From contig AP017424.1 of the NCBI GenBank assembly GCA_002355495.1, positions 6,575,501-6,639,500 on the forward strand: a stretch of DNA of 64,000 bases, written 5' to 3'. Position 1 is the stretch's first letter, and every line of letters begins with the position of its first letter. Positions 15,557 through 24,432 of the stretch are shown here, one piece after another. The notes beneath the pieces are model-generated. The model ran no database searches. It had not been told where the DNA came from and saw only the letters and a program-made list of their open reading frames with translations. This DNA is from Streptomyces laurentii. Its GTDB lineage: Bacteria; Actinomycetota; Actinomycetes; Streptomycetales; Streptomycetaceae. The translations under genes were made by a program, and so were the position numbers.

Positions 15557-16549
15557 TCAGGCCTCCGCCTTCTTTTCCGAACCGGGCAGTTCGAACGTGC
15601 TGGTGCGCTTCATTCCGGCGGCCCGGCCCTTGCCGGAGATCACCAGCGCCATCTTGCGGGAGGCCTCGTCGATCATCTCGTCGCCGAGCATCGCCGAGCC
15701 CTTCTTCCCGCCGGCCTCGGACGTGTAGTAGTCGTACGCGTCGAGGATGAGCTCCGCGTGGTCGAAGTCCTCCTGCGAGGGCGAGAAGATCTCGTTCGCG
15801 GCGGCGACCTGGTCCGGGTGCAGCACCCACTTGCCGTCGAAGCCGAGGGCGGCGGCGCGCTGCGCGACCGCGCGGTAGCCCTCCTGGTTGCGGATCTGGA
15901 GGTACGGGCCGTCGATCGCCTGCAGGTTGTTGGCGCGGGCGGCCATCAGGATGCTCATCAGGATGTGGTGGTAGGCGTCCGCCGGGTAGCCGGGCGGCTG
16001 CTCGCCGACGACCAGCGACTTCATGTTGATCGAGGCCATGAAGTCGGCCGGGCCGAAGATGATGGTCTCGACGCGCTGCGACGCCTGGGCGATCGCGTTC
16101 ACGTTGACCAGACCCTGGGCGTTCTCGATCTGCGCCTCGATGCCGATCTTGCCGACCTCGAAGCCCATGGTCTTCTCGATCTGGGTGAGCAGCAGGTCGA
16201 GCGCCACGATCTGCTCGGCGTTCTGCACCTTCGGCAGCATGATGCAGTCGAGGTTCTGGCCGGCGCCCTCGACGACGGTGACGACGTCACGGTACGTCCA
16301 GTGGGTCGTCCAGTCGTTGACCCGCACGACGCGCGTCTTGCCGGTCCAGTCGCCCTCGTTGAGGAACTTCACGATGGTGTGCCGGGCCTCCGGCTTGGCC
16401 AGCGGCGCGCAGGCGTCCTCCAGGTCCAGGAAGACCTGGTCGGCGGCGAGGCCCTGGGCCTTCTCCAGGAACCGCGGGTTGGAGCCGGGGACCGCAAGGC
16501 ACGAGCGGCGCGGGCGCAGCCGGTTCACGGGGGAAGAGGGCGTGGTCAT
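15557..16549 (-). CDS. HpcH/HpaI aldolase/citrate lyase family: (beta-methyl)malyl-CoA lyase
   Basis: 330 aa. Signatures: RSCLAVPGSNPRFLEKAQGL (N-terminal strand and CoA contact), VFLDLEDACAP with the metal-binding Asp/Glu, and IGIEAQIENAQGLVNV; a C-terminal tail of about 50 residues carries KKGSAMLGDEMID. This matches Mcl1-type lyases that split beta-methylmalyl-CoA to glyoxylate and propionyl-CoA and handle malyl-CoA. The ATG overlaps the meaA stop (ATGA). The glyoxylate made here could feed the glycerate kinase route encoded about 4 kb away. Confidence 0.92.
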   Translation of the reverse strand: MTTPSSPVNRLRPRRSCLAVPGSNPRFLEKAQGLAADQVFLDLEDACAPLAKPEARHTIVKFLNEGDWTGKTRVVRVNDWTTHWTYRDVVTVVEGAGQNLDCIMLPKVQNAEQIVALDLLLTQIEKTMGFEVGKIGIEAQIENAQGLVNVNAIAQASQRVETIIFGPADFMASINMKSLVVGEQPPGYPADAYHHILMSILMAARANNLQAIDGPYLQIRNQEGYRAVAQRAAALGFDGKWVLHPDQVAAANEIFSPSQEDFDHAELILDAYDYYTSEAGGKKGSAMLGDEMIDEASRKMALVISGKGRAAGMKRTSTFELPGSEKKAEA

Positions 16550-18582
16550 GCGGGGACCTCCGTACGTTCGAGGGGGCTGAGCTGGTTGGCATTCCGGATC
16601 TCGTCGACGATACGTCCGATGATCCCGGTGATACCGAAGTCCTTCGGGGTGAAGACGGCGGCCACTCCGGCCGCCCGGAGCTCCTCGGCGTCGGCGTGCG
16701 GGATGATCCCGCCGACGACGACCGGGATGTCGGCCGCGCCGGCGTCCCGCAGCCGGTCGAGCACGTCCGGGACGAGCTGCGCGTGCGAGCCGGAGAGGAT
16801 CGACAGACCGACCGCGTGCACGTCCTCCTCCAGGGCGGCGTCCACGATCTGCGCGGGCGTCAGCCGGATGCCCTGGTAGACCACCTCGAACCCGGCGTCA
16901 CGGGCCCGTACGGCGATCTGCTCGGCACCGTTGGAGTGCCCGTCCAGGCCCGGCTTGCCGACCAGGAAGCGGAGCTTGCCCACGCCCAGGTCCCGGGCGG
17001 TCGCGTCGACCTTGTGGCGCACCTCGGCGAGCGGCGAGCCCTCCTCGGCCGGCACCGCGACCGGGGCCGACGACACGCCGGTCGGCGCGCGGAACTCGCC
17101 GAAGACCTCGCGCAGCGCCCCGGCCCACTCGCCGGTCGTGACACCGGCGCGGGCGCACTCCAGGGTCGCCTCCATGAGGTTGCCGGTGCCCTTCGCGGCC
17201 TCCTTCAGCCGCTCCAGCGCCTTGCACGGGCGCGGGTGGTTGAACGGCGGCTGGTAGCGGGTGTCCCGCCAGGTGCCGAGACCGGCCACGACGCGGGCCT
17301 CGACGGCCGGGTCGACGGTCTGGATCGCGGTGTCCAGGTCGGCGGTGAGCGGGTTCGGCTCGGTCGTCTCGAAGATGTTGACGCCGATGATCTTCTCCTC
17401 GCCGGACTCGATCCGGGCCCGCCGTTCGGCGTGCGAGGAGACCAGCTGCGCCTTCAGGTAGCCGGACTCGACGGCCGCCATCGCGCCGCCCATCTCCTGG
17501 ATCCGCTCGATCTCGGCCAGGCACTCCCCGACCAGGGCGTCCACCTTGGCCTCGATGACGTGCGAGCCCGCGAAGATGTCCTCGTACTCCAGCAGGTCCG
17601 ACTCGTGCGCGAGCACCTGCTGGATACGGAGCGACCACTGCTGGTCCCAGGGACGCGGCAGGCCGAGCGCCTCGTTCCAGGCCGGGAGCTGGACGGCGCG
17701 GGCGCGGGCGTCCTTGGAGAGGGTGACGGCCAGCATCTCCAGGACGATCCGCTGGACGTTGTTCTCCGGCTGCGCCTCGGTCAGACCGAGCGAGTTGACC
17801 TGCACGCCGTACCGGAAACGCCGCTGCCTGGCGTCCTCGATGCCGTACCGCTCCCGGGCGATCCGGTCCCAGATGCGGCCGAAGGCGCGCATCTTGCACA
17901 TCTCCTCGACGAACCGGACGCCCGCGTTCACGAAGAACGAGATCCGGGCGACGACCTCGCCGAACCGCTCCGCCGGGACCTGGCCGGAGTCACGGACCGC
18001 GTCGAGGACGGCGATCGCCGTGGACATCGCGTACGCGATCTCCTGGACCGGCGTGGCGCCCGCCTCCTGCAGGTGGTAGCTGCAGATGTTGATCGGGTTC
18101 CACTTCGGGATGTGGTTGACCGTGTACGCGATCATGTCCGTCGTGAGGCGGAGCGACGGTCCGGGCGGGAAGACGTGCGTCCCGCGCGACAGGTACTCCT
18201 TCACGATGTCGTTCTGTGTGGTGCCCTGGAGCTTGGTGATGTCCGCGCCCTGCTCCTCGGCCACCACCTGGTAGAGCGCCAGGAGCCACATGGCGGTGGC
18301 GTTGATGGTCATCGAGGTGTTCATCTGTTCCAGGGGGATGTCCTGGAACAGCCGCCGCATGTCACCGAGGTGCGAGACCGGCACGCCGACCCGGCCGACC
18401 TCGCCGCGGGCGAGGACGTGGTCGGGGTCGTAGCCGGTCTGCGTGGGCAGGTCGAACGCGACCGAGAGGCCGGTCTGGCCCTTGGCGAGGTTGCGCCGGT
18501 ACAGCTCGTTCGACGCCTCGGCCGTGGAGTGGCCGGCGTACGTCCGCATGAGCCACGGCCGGTCCTTCTGGCGCTCTGTCAT
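16546..18582 (-). CDS. meaA: Ethylmalonyl-CoA mutase (B12-dependent acyl-CoA mutase, MeaA)
   Basis: 678 aa from ATG 18582. The N-terminal catalytic barrel starts KDRPWLMRTYAGHSTAEASN and continues with GLSVAFDLPTQTGYDPDH, MNTSMTINATAMWLLALYQ and ITKLQGTTQNDIVKEY. The C-terminal cobalamin domain has GKPGLDGHSNGAEQIA, the DxH motif that ligates cobalt, then LSILSGSHAQLVPDV and VVVGGIIP. Catalytic and B12 domains are on one chain as in MeaA/Ecm. The enzyme isomerises (2R)-ethylmalonyl-CoA to methylsuccinyl-CoA. It is preceded by ccr, 70 nt upstream, and overlaps the lyase gene by 4 nt. Confidence 0.95.
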   Translation of the reverse strand: MTERQKDRPWLMRTYAGHSTAEASNELYRRNLAKGQTGLSVAFDLPTQTGYDPDHVLARGEVGRVGVPVSHLGDMRRLFQDIPLEQMNTSMTINATAMWLLALYQVVAEEQGADITKLQGTTQNDIVKEYLSRGTHVFPPGPSLRLTTDMIAYTVNHIPKWNPINICSYHLQEAGATPVQEIAYAMSTAIAVLDAVRDSGQVPAERFGEVVARISFFVNAGVRFVEEMCKMRAFGRIWDRIARERYGIEDARQRRFRYGVQVNSLGLTEAQPENNVQRIVLEMLAVTLSKDARARAVQLPAWNEALGLPRPWDQQWSLRIQQVLAHESDLLEYEDIFAGSHVIEAKVDALVGECLAEIERIQEMGGAMAAVESGYLKAQLVSSHAERRARIESGEEKIIGVNIFETTEPNPLTADLDTAIQTVDPAVEARVVAGLGTWRDTRYQPPFNHPRPCKALERLKEAAKGTGNLMEATLECARAGVTTGEWAGALREVFGEFRAPTGVSSAPVAVPAEEGSPLAEVRHKVDATARDLGVGKLRFLVGKPGLDGHSNGAEQIAVRARDAGFEVVYQGIRLTPAQIVDAALEEDVHAVGLSILSGSHAQLVPDVLDRLRDAGAADIPVVVGGIIPHADAEELRAAGVAAVFTPKDFGITGIIGRIVDEIRNANQLSPLERTEVPA

Positions 18583-18652
18583 CTGTGGTCCCGGGTTCGG
18601 TTCGGTTCGGGGGTCAGGGATCAGGGGTCGCGGAGATCGCGGAGACCGCGGA

Positions 18653-19990
18653 TCAGACGTTCCGGAAGCGATTGATCGCGTCGAGGTGCTTGGCGCGCGT
18701 CTCCTGGTCGCGCACACCCATGCCCTCCTCGGGAGCGAGGGCGAGCACGCCGACCTTGCCCTGGTGCAGGTTGCGGTGCACGTCGTACGCGGCCTGCCCG
18801 GTCTCCTCCAGGGAGTACACCTTGGACAGCGTCGGGTGGATCTTGCCCTTGGCGACCAGGCGGTTGGCCTCCCACGCCTCGCGGTAGTTGGCGAAGTGCG
18901 AGCCGACGATCTTCTTCAGCGACATCCACAGGTAGCGGTTGTCGTACTCGTGCTGGTACCCCGAGGTGGACGCGCAGGTCACGATCGTGCCGCCCTTGCG
19001 GGTGACGTAGACGGACGCGCCGAAGGTCTCGCGGCCCGGGTGCTCGAAGACGATGTCGACGTCCTCGCCGCCGGTCAGCTCACGGATCCGCGAACCGAGG
19101 CGCTTCCACTCGCGCGGGTCCTGGGTGTGCTCGTCCTTCCAGAACTTGTAGCCCTCGGCGTTCCGGTCGATGACCGCCTCGGCACCCATGGCGCGGCAGA
19201 TGTCGGCCTTCTCGGGGGAGGAGACGACACAGATCGGGTTGGCGCCGCCGGCCAGCGCGAACTGCGTGGCGTACGAGCCGAGGCCGCCGCTCGCACCCCA
19301 GATCAGCACGTTGTCGCCCTGCTTCATGCCGGCGCCGTTGCGGGAGACCAGCTGGCGGTACGCGGTGGAGTTGACCAGGCCGGGCGCCGCCGCCTCCTCC
19401 CAGCTGAGGTGGCCGGGCTTCGGCATCAGCTGGTTGGACTTGACCAGGGCGATCTCGGCGAGGCCGCCGAAGTTGGTCTCGAAGCCCCAGATGCGCTGCT
19501 CGGGGTCGAGCATCGTGTCGTTGTGGCCGTCGGAGGACTCCAGCTCGACCGACAGGCAGTGCGCGACGACCTCGTCGCCCGGCTTCCAGGCGTTGACGCC
19601 GGGGCCGGTGCGCAGCACGACGCCCGAGAGGTCGGAACCGATGATGTGGTACGGCAGGTCGTGGCGCTTGGTCAGCTCCGACAGGCGGCCGTAACGCTCC
19701 AGGAACGCGAAGGTCGACACCGGCTCGAAGATCGAGGACCAGACCGAGTTGTAGTTCACGGAGGAGGCCATCACGGCGACCAGGGCCTCGCCCGGGCCCA
19801 GCTCGGGGAGCGGGACCTCGTCCAGGTGGAGCGACGTGCGCGGGTCCTTGTCGCGGCTGGCCTGCCCCGCGAACATCTCCTGCTCGTCCTTGTGGACGGT
19901 CACGGCGCGGTACGACTCGGGGAGCTTCAGGCTGGCGAAGTCGGCCGAGGTGGAGTCGGGCGACTGGATCGCGTCCAGGATGTCCTTCAC
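18653..19990 (-). CDS. ccr: Crotonyl-CoA carboxylase/reductase
   Basis: 445 aa from GTG 19990, with GGAGG 6 nt upstream. It is a medium-chain dehydrogenase/reductase: N-terminal catalytic half, then the NADPH-binding half with WGASGGLGSYATQFALAGGA and VVSSPEKADICRAMGAEAVI. C-terminal KIVGSHFANYREAWEANRLV is typical of Ccr. It reductively carboxylates crotonyl-CoA with NADPH and CO2 to ethylmalonyl-CoA, an extender unit for polyketides as well as a pathway intermediate. It is the first gene of the cluster and follows a leader of about 220 nt with a palindrome-rich promoter. Confidence 0.96.
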   Translation of the reverse strand: MKDILDAIQSPDSTSADFASLKLPESYRAVTVHKDEQEMFAGQASRDKDPRTSLHLDEVPLPELGPGEALVAVMASSVNYNSVWSSIFEPVSTFAFLERYGRLSELTKRHDLPYHIIGSDLSGVVLRTGPGVNAWKPGDEVVAHCLSVELESSDGHNDTMLDPEQRIWGFETNFGGLAEIALVKSNQLMPKPGHLSWEEAAAPGLVNSTAYRQLVSRNGAGMKQGDNVLIWGASGGLGSYATQFALAGGANPICVVSSPEKADICRAMGAEAVIDRNAEGYKFWKDEHTQDPREWKRLGSRIRELTGGEDVDIVFEHPGRETFGASVYVTRKGGTIVTCASTSGYQHEYDNRYLWMSLKKIVGSHFANYREAWEANRLVAKGKIHPTLSKVYSLEETGQAAYDVHRNLHQGKVGVLALAPEEGMGVRDQETRAKHLDAINRFRNV

Positions 19991-20215
19991 GGGGTGCCTC
20001 CGGCGGTGCGGCGTCCCAGGGGGACGCGCTGAGGGTTACGTCGGGGTTGCTGCGGTGGAGGTGTGCCGTCGGTTCGGCGCTGGTGATGCTGTGGCGGCGC
20101 CGTGGTGGGGCGCGCGGGTGCCTGTGACGCAGGCGTCCGGGCGCACGGGCGACATCGGCCGTGGGGACAGCCGGCGAACGGGGGATTCCCGGGCGCCGGC
20201 CGCCCGGACGAGATC

Positions 20216-20257
20216 AACGTATGGCACGCCGTGTCACCTGACAAGGCACTGCGTGCC
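20216..20257 (-). promoter_or_regulatory. ccr promoter with two overlapping palindromic operators
   Basis: On the minus strand TTGTCA (20239-20244) and TACGTT (20216-20221) are separated by exactly 17 bp, a good sigma-70-like promoter. The -35 lies within an inverted repeat TGTCA-CC-TGACA (20232-20243), and a second palindrome GGCAC-TGC-GTGCC (20245-20257) abuts it. The mRNA would start near 20209, leaving about 219 nt of untranslated leader. The palindromes are well placed for a repressor or activator, but which protein binds is not shown. Confidence 0.65.
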
Positions 20258-20289
20258 AACAATTTCACTCAGATGCGATCTGGTGTTCA

Positions 20290-21156
20290 CGGATGAGCGA
20301 TGATCGATCGAAAATGCCCCTGAACTGGCTCTTTCTTATGTGCCTCGGTTCTCCCCCTGCCTTCGGCGGGGGACCCCCACGGGGTGCTGGAGTCGGACTC
20401 ACCGCACCGATCGTGCTCGCCCCGCTCGTTCCTCGCGGGCCTGCGCGCGTTCGGCACTGTTCCCCCGACGCACCCCTTCGGCTCACTCGGCCGTCGTGCG
20501 CGAGGCGCAGTACGGGCACCGGCAGCTGGCACCCCGCACGTCACCAGGTCATGGGAACCCGCACGTATCGGCGCGGGGCGAAGGGTGGAGGTCCGCTCGC
20601 GGGGTGCCCGACTCCGGTGGGCCAGGCCCTTGTCGGTGCGGGGACGTGCGGGGTGATGCGCTGGGCGAGTGAGCCGAAGGGCGCCGCGGGTGTCGAAAGG
20701 GAGAGCGCGCGGAGGCCCCGAGGAACGAGGGGGCGAGCACGGTCGACCGTCGACACTCGCACCAGGCGCCCGGAGGTGAACCGAGCCACAAAAAAGGCCA
20801 ACCAGAAGCTCGCGGACAGCGGGTACGCCCGTGTGAGTGCTCAACTCATGCGGGCCCGTACAGGCCGGTGCCCTTCCGTCTGGGGTGGCCCCGATTCCTG
20901 CGGCACAGACAGCGCGCACGCCCCCGGCGTATGCGGGCCCCGCACAGGCCCGTGCTCATTCCCTCCGGGCCGGCACCATGCCGGTACTCATCCCGTGCGG
21001 GCCGCCCCGCCCCGCCCCGTACCGGTACCCGTCCCCGCCCGGCCGCCCATGTCACCCCGTGCCCCCATCTCACACGTCAGGCCCGCCCCCGCCCTCATGG
21101 GCGCGAGCGGGCCGTCTGTCCTCGCGTACAGCTGGAGCCTGGTGTATCCGGCAGGC
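20290..21156. repeat. Non-coding repeat-bearing region between ccr and the TetR gene
   Basis: No gene is supported here. A CCCCC-T-GCC-TTC-GGC-GGGGG hairpin lies at 20353-20372. Two long imperfect arms at about 20411-20489 and 20666-20742 form an inverted repeat; exact sub-blocks include CCCTTCGGCTCACTCG (20474-20489, matched at 20666-20681) and CGTGCTCGCCCC (20412-20423, matched at 20730-20741). Further right, around 20845-21010, variants of GCGGGCCCGTACAGGCC recur. It looks like decayed mobile or intergenic repeat DNA. Confidence 0.6.
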
Positions 21157-22017
21157 TCAGCCCCGGGAAAGTGCCTGCTGGATCGTCTGCATGATCTCGT
21201 CCAGGGGGGCGTCGGTGCGGGCCACGGCGACCACGACGTCGCCGGTCGTCGAGGCGGTGGCCGCCGGTGCCCGTCCCGGGGCCGGCGCCTCCTCCGCTCG
21301 CGGCGCGGCCCCCGCGCCCGCCCCCGCTCCCGCCGTCCCCGGCCGGGCGCCTATGCCGCTGCCGAAAGTGTCGCGGACGATGGCGAAGGCGTGGTCGAGC
21401 TGGGTCTCCACGTCGCCCTGGCCGCCCGCGCGGAGCCAGCGGCGCAGGACGTGGTTGTGGGCGGTGACGACCGCCGACGCGGCGACCTCGGCCAGCAGCG
21501 GGTCGTCGTTGCCGTCGTGGTGGTCGCGCTCGTCGAAGTGGCCGAGGAGGTAGCGGGTGAACAGCCGCTCGTAGCGGGCCACCGAGGCGATCTCGCGTTC
21601 GCGGAGGGTCGGCACCTCGCGGGTGAGGCGGTAGCGGGCCACGGAGACGGCGGGCGCGCCCGCGTACATCTTCATGACCTCCTTGATGCCCCGGCACACC
21701 GTGTCGAGCGGGTGCTCGTGCGGCGGGGCGGCGTTGAGGACCGCCTCGGCGCGCACCAGGGTGTCGTCGTGGTCGGGGAAGATCGCCTCTTCCTTGGAGC
21801 GGAAGTGCCGGAAGAAGGTCCGGCGGGCGACCCCGGCCGCCGCCGCGATCTCGTCGACGGTGGTGGCCTCGTAGCCCTTGGTGGCGAAGAGTTCCATGGC
21901 CGCGGCGGCCAGTTCCCGGCGCATTTTGAGCCGCTGCGCGGCGGCACGGGTCCCTGCCGCGCTCTCCGGGGCGTCGGGCGTGGACGTGGCACGGGGTGTC
22001 TTGGCGGCCTTGGGCAT
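21157..22017 (-). CDS. TetR-family transcriptional regulator next to the ethylmalonyl-CoA cluster
   Basis: 286 aa from ATG 22017. The N-terminal HTH is clear: KMRRELAAAAMELFATKGYE then TTVDEIAAAAGVARRTFFRH and FRSKEEAIFPDHDD, at about residues 28-80. The remainder is a TetR ligand domain, followed by an Ala/Gly/Pro-rich linker and a short helical C-terminal end (VVVAVARTDAPLDEIMQTIQ). It lies between the hydroxyacyl-CoA dehydrogenase and ccr, so it is the natural candidate to control this block in response to an acyl-CoA; that is inference. The leaderless -10 box supports the start. Confidence 0.92.
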   Translation of the reverse strand: MPKAAKTPRATSTPDAPESAAGTRAAAQRLKMRRELAAAAMELFATKGYEATTVDEIAAAAGVARRTFFRHFRSKEEAIFPDHDDTLVRAEAVLNAAPPHEHPLDTVCRGIKEVMKMYAGAPAVSVARYRLTREVPTLREREIASVARYERLFTRYLLGHFDERDHHDGNDDPLLAEVAASAVVTAHNHVLRRWLRAGGQGDVETQLDHAFAIVRDTFGSGIGARPGTAGAGAGAGAAPRAEEAPAPGRAPAATASTTGDVVVAVARTDAPLDEIMQTIQQALSRG

Positions 22018-22023
22018 GCCCCG

Positions 22024-22029
22024 AACGTA
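22024..22029 (-). promoter_or_regulatory. -10 box (TACGTT) of the TetR gene, leaderless type
   Basis: TACGTT on the minus strand ends 6 nt before ATG 22017. The same hexamer serves as -10 of ccr. Confidence 0.55.
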
Positions 22030-22165
22030 CTGCATCCGGGCGGCTGCGTGTCCCGACGGGGGAGGGGTGCCCGGCCCGGCACCGGTGGTGCCCGACGGGC
22101 TGAGCAGCCCTCCCCATCGTCCGTACGGCCTCTCGTGCCTTCCTCCGTGCGACTCCGGCCGGGCC

Positions 22166-23947
22166 TCAGCGGCGGGCATATTCGCGGAAGCCGCGGCCCG
22201 TCTTGCGGCCGAGGCAGCCCGCGGCCACCAGGTGCTCGAGGAGCGGGGCCGGGGCCAGGCCCGGGTCGCGGAACTCGCGGTGCAGCACCTTCTCGATGGC
22301 CAGGGAGACGTCGAGGCCGACCACGTCGAGCAGTTCGAACGGCCCCATCGGGTAGCCGCCGCCGAGCTTCATCGCGGTGTCGATGTCGTCGAGCGTCGCG
22401 TAGTGCTCCTGGACCATCTTGACCGCGTTGTTGAGGTAGGGGAACAGCAGCGCGTTGACGATGAAGCCGGCGCGGTCGCCGCAGTCCACCGGGTGCTTGC
22501 GGACCTTGGTGGTGACCTCGCGGACGGTGGCGTGGACATCGTCGGCGGTCAGCACCGTACGGACGATCTCCACCAGCTTCATCGCGGGCGCCGGGTTGAA
22601 GAAGTGCATGCCGATGACGTCCTGCGGGCGGCTCGTGGCCCGGGCGCAGGCGATGACGGGCAGCGAGGAGGTCGTGGTGGCGAGCACCGTGCCCGGCTTG
22701 CAGATCTTGTCGAGGCGGGCGAAGAGCTCCTGCTTGATCTCCAGGTCCTCGGCGACCGCCTCGACCGCCAGGTCGACGTCGGCGAAGGCGTCGAGGGCAC
22801 CGGCGGGGCTGATCCGGGCCAGTGTCTCGTCGCGCGCCTCGCCCGTCATGCGGCCCTTGTCGACCGAGCGGGCCAGGGACTTCGCGATCCGGGCCTTGGC
22901 GGTGTCCGCCTTCTCCTGTGAACGGGCGGCGAGGACCACGTCGTAACCGGCCTTCGCGAAGACCTCGGCGATGCCAGAGGCCATGGTGCCGGAGCCGGCG
23001 ACGCCGACCGAGCGGACCTCGCGGCCCGCGCCCGCGGCTTCCGCCGCCCGCGGGGTGAGCGCGTCGGGGACGGTGGTGGCGGAGCCCGGGCCCTCGTACG
23101 TGTAGAAGCCGCGGCCCGCCTTGCGGCCGGTCAGGCCGGCCTCGCTGAGCTGCTTCAGGATCGGGGCGGGGGCGTGCAGCCGGTCGTGAGAGGCGGCGTA
23201 CATCGCGTCGAGGACGGTCCGGGCGGTGTCGATGCCGATCAGGTCGAGCAGTGCGAGCGGGCCCATCGGCAGTCCGCAGCCGAGCTTCATCGCGGCGTCG
23301 ATGTCCTCGCGGGAGGCGTAGTGGGCCTCGTACATCGCGGCGGCCTGGTTGAGGTAGCCGAAGAGCAGCCCGTCGGCGACGAAGCCGGGCCTGTCGCCGA
23401 CCGCCACGGGCTCCTTGCCGAGCTCCTGCGCGAGCCGGGTGACGGCGTCGACGGCGCGCGGGTCGGTCAGCACCGAGGAGACGACCTCGACCAGCTTCAT
23501 GGCCTGGACGGGGGCGAAGAAGTGCAGGCCGAGCACCCGCTCGGGGTGGGCCGAGTCGGCGGCGAGCCGGGTCACGGACAGCGCGTTGGTGCCGGTGGCG
23601 AGGATCGCGTCGGGGCGGACGATGCCGTCGAGGGCCCGGAAGACCTCCTGCTTGGTCTCGTACGACTCGGGCACGACCTCGATCACGAGGTCGGCGTCGG
23701 CGGCCGCTTGGAGGTCGGAGGAGGTACGGAACCGGGCGAGCGTGCTCTGCCGCTCCTCCTCGGTGACGCGGCCTCGGGCCACGGCGCGGGTGGTGGAGTT
23801 CTCGAGCGCGGTGACGGCCCGGGCGGCCGCGGCGTCGCTGATGTCGATGCCGACGACCTCGCGGCCGGCACGGGCCAGGATGTCGGCGATGCCCGAGCCC
23901 ATGGTGCCGAGGCCGACGACGGCGATGGTGGAGAGAGGGGTGTCCAT
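22166..23947 (-). CDS. Tandem-fused 3-hydroxyacyl-CoA (3-hydroxybutyryl-CoA) dehydrogenase
   Basis: 593 aa from ATG 23947, AGGAG 8 nt upstream. Two complete HAD units are fused head to tail. Unit 1 starts IAVVGLGTMGSGIADILARA and has VLGLHFFAPVQAMKLVEVV; unit 2 starts VGVAGSGTMASGIAEVFAKA at about residue 300 and has VIGMHFFNPAPAMKLVEIV. Each ends with a helical domain (GPLALLDLIGID, GPFELLDVVGLD) and a GRKxGRGF tail. Each unit should oxidise or reduce 3-hydroxyacyl-CoA with NAD(P). Near ccr, supply of crotonyl-CoA via 3-hydroxybutyryl-CoA is the likely job, though beta-oxidation is possible. Confidence 0.93.
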   Translation of the reverse strand: MDTPLSTIAVVGLGTMGSGIADILARAGREVVGIDISDAAAARAVTALENSTTRAVARGRVTEEERQSTLARFRTSSDLQAAADADLVIEVVPESYETKQEVFRALDGIVRPDAILATGTNALSVTRLAADSAHPERVLGLHFFAPVQAMKLVEVVSSVLTDPRAVDAVTRLAQELGKEPVAVGDRPGFVADGLLFGYLNQAAAMYEAHYASREDIDAAMKLGCGLPMGPLALLDLIGIDTARTVLDAMYAASHDRLHAPAPILKQLSEAGLTGRKAGRGFYTYEGPGSATTVPDALTPRAAEAAGAGREVRSVGVAGSGTMASGIAEVFAKAGYDVVLAARSQEKADTAKARIAKSLARSVDKGRMTGEARDETLARISPAGALDAFADVDLAVEAVAEDLEIKQELFARLDKICKPGTVLATTTSSLPVIACARATSRPQDVIGMHFFNPAPAMKLVEIVRTVLTADDVHATVREVTTKVRKHPVDCGDRAGFIVNALLFPYLNNAVKMVQEHYATLDDIDTAMKLGGGYPMGPFELLDVVGLDVSLAIEKVLHREFRDPGLAPAPLLEHLVAAGCLGRKTGRGFREYARR

Positions 23948-24432
23948 CAGGGGACTCCTGGGAGGAAGAGTGACGACTGAGGCGTGCGGAGGCGCGCGCG
24001 GAGCACGTTCGGCGCATGCGCGGAGTGCGTACGAGCGGAGTGCGTACGAGCGGCGTACGCGCGCGGGGTGTACGTACGAGCGGAGTGCGTACGCGACGGT
24101 GCGTACGAAGGGCGTGTACGGGGACGGAACGCGCGCGGGCGTGAACGCGGAGGGGCGGGCGCGCAAGGATGCGCGGAAATGCGCGCGGGCGTGCGAGAGA
24201 TGCGTGAGGGTGTGCGAAAGCGTGGTGTACGCCGCCGTGCTGCCCTGCGGAAAAGCGACGGACCCGGTCCCGGGGTCACGCCTGAAATACCGAACCGACA
24301 AACAACCACAACGGCTGCGTCACCAGGCCGTCGTGGGGAGTGCGGGGGGTGGCCCGCTCACCTGAGACTAACCGGCGAGTAACGAGCGCGCCAGTCCCGG
24401 GAAGTCGAGGAATATGTGATCTGGGTCGCGGA
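23948..24432. repeat. Intergenic region with direct repeats of a 15-bp unit
   Basis: No gene is seen in this 0.5-kb gap. GCGGAGTGCGTACGA occurs in tandem at 24020-24034 and 24035-24049, and the first 14 bases recur at 24080-24093, amid further GTACG-rich copies up to about 24120. The gap should also hold the promoter of the fused dehydrogenase (minus strand), but I could not fix its boxes. Confidence 0.65.

Noticed and set aside
19991..20215. Cobalamin riboswitch in the ccr leader
   Set aside because: The long leader of a cluster with a B12-dependent mutase made this worth a look, but I saw no B12-box-like sequence or supporting stem arrangement.
20293..22422. A plus-strand open frame of about 700 codons
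   Set aside because: It crosses the non-coding repeat region and then runs antisense to the TetR gene; composition is GC-rich nonsense.
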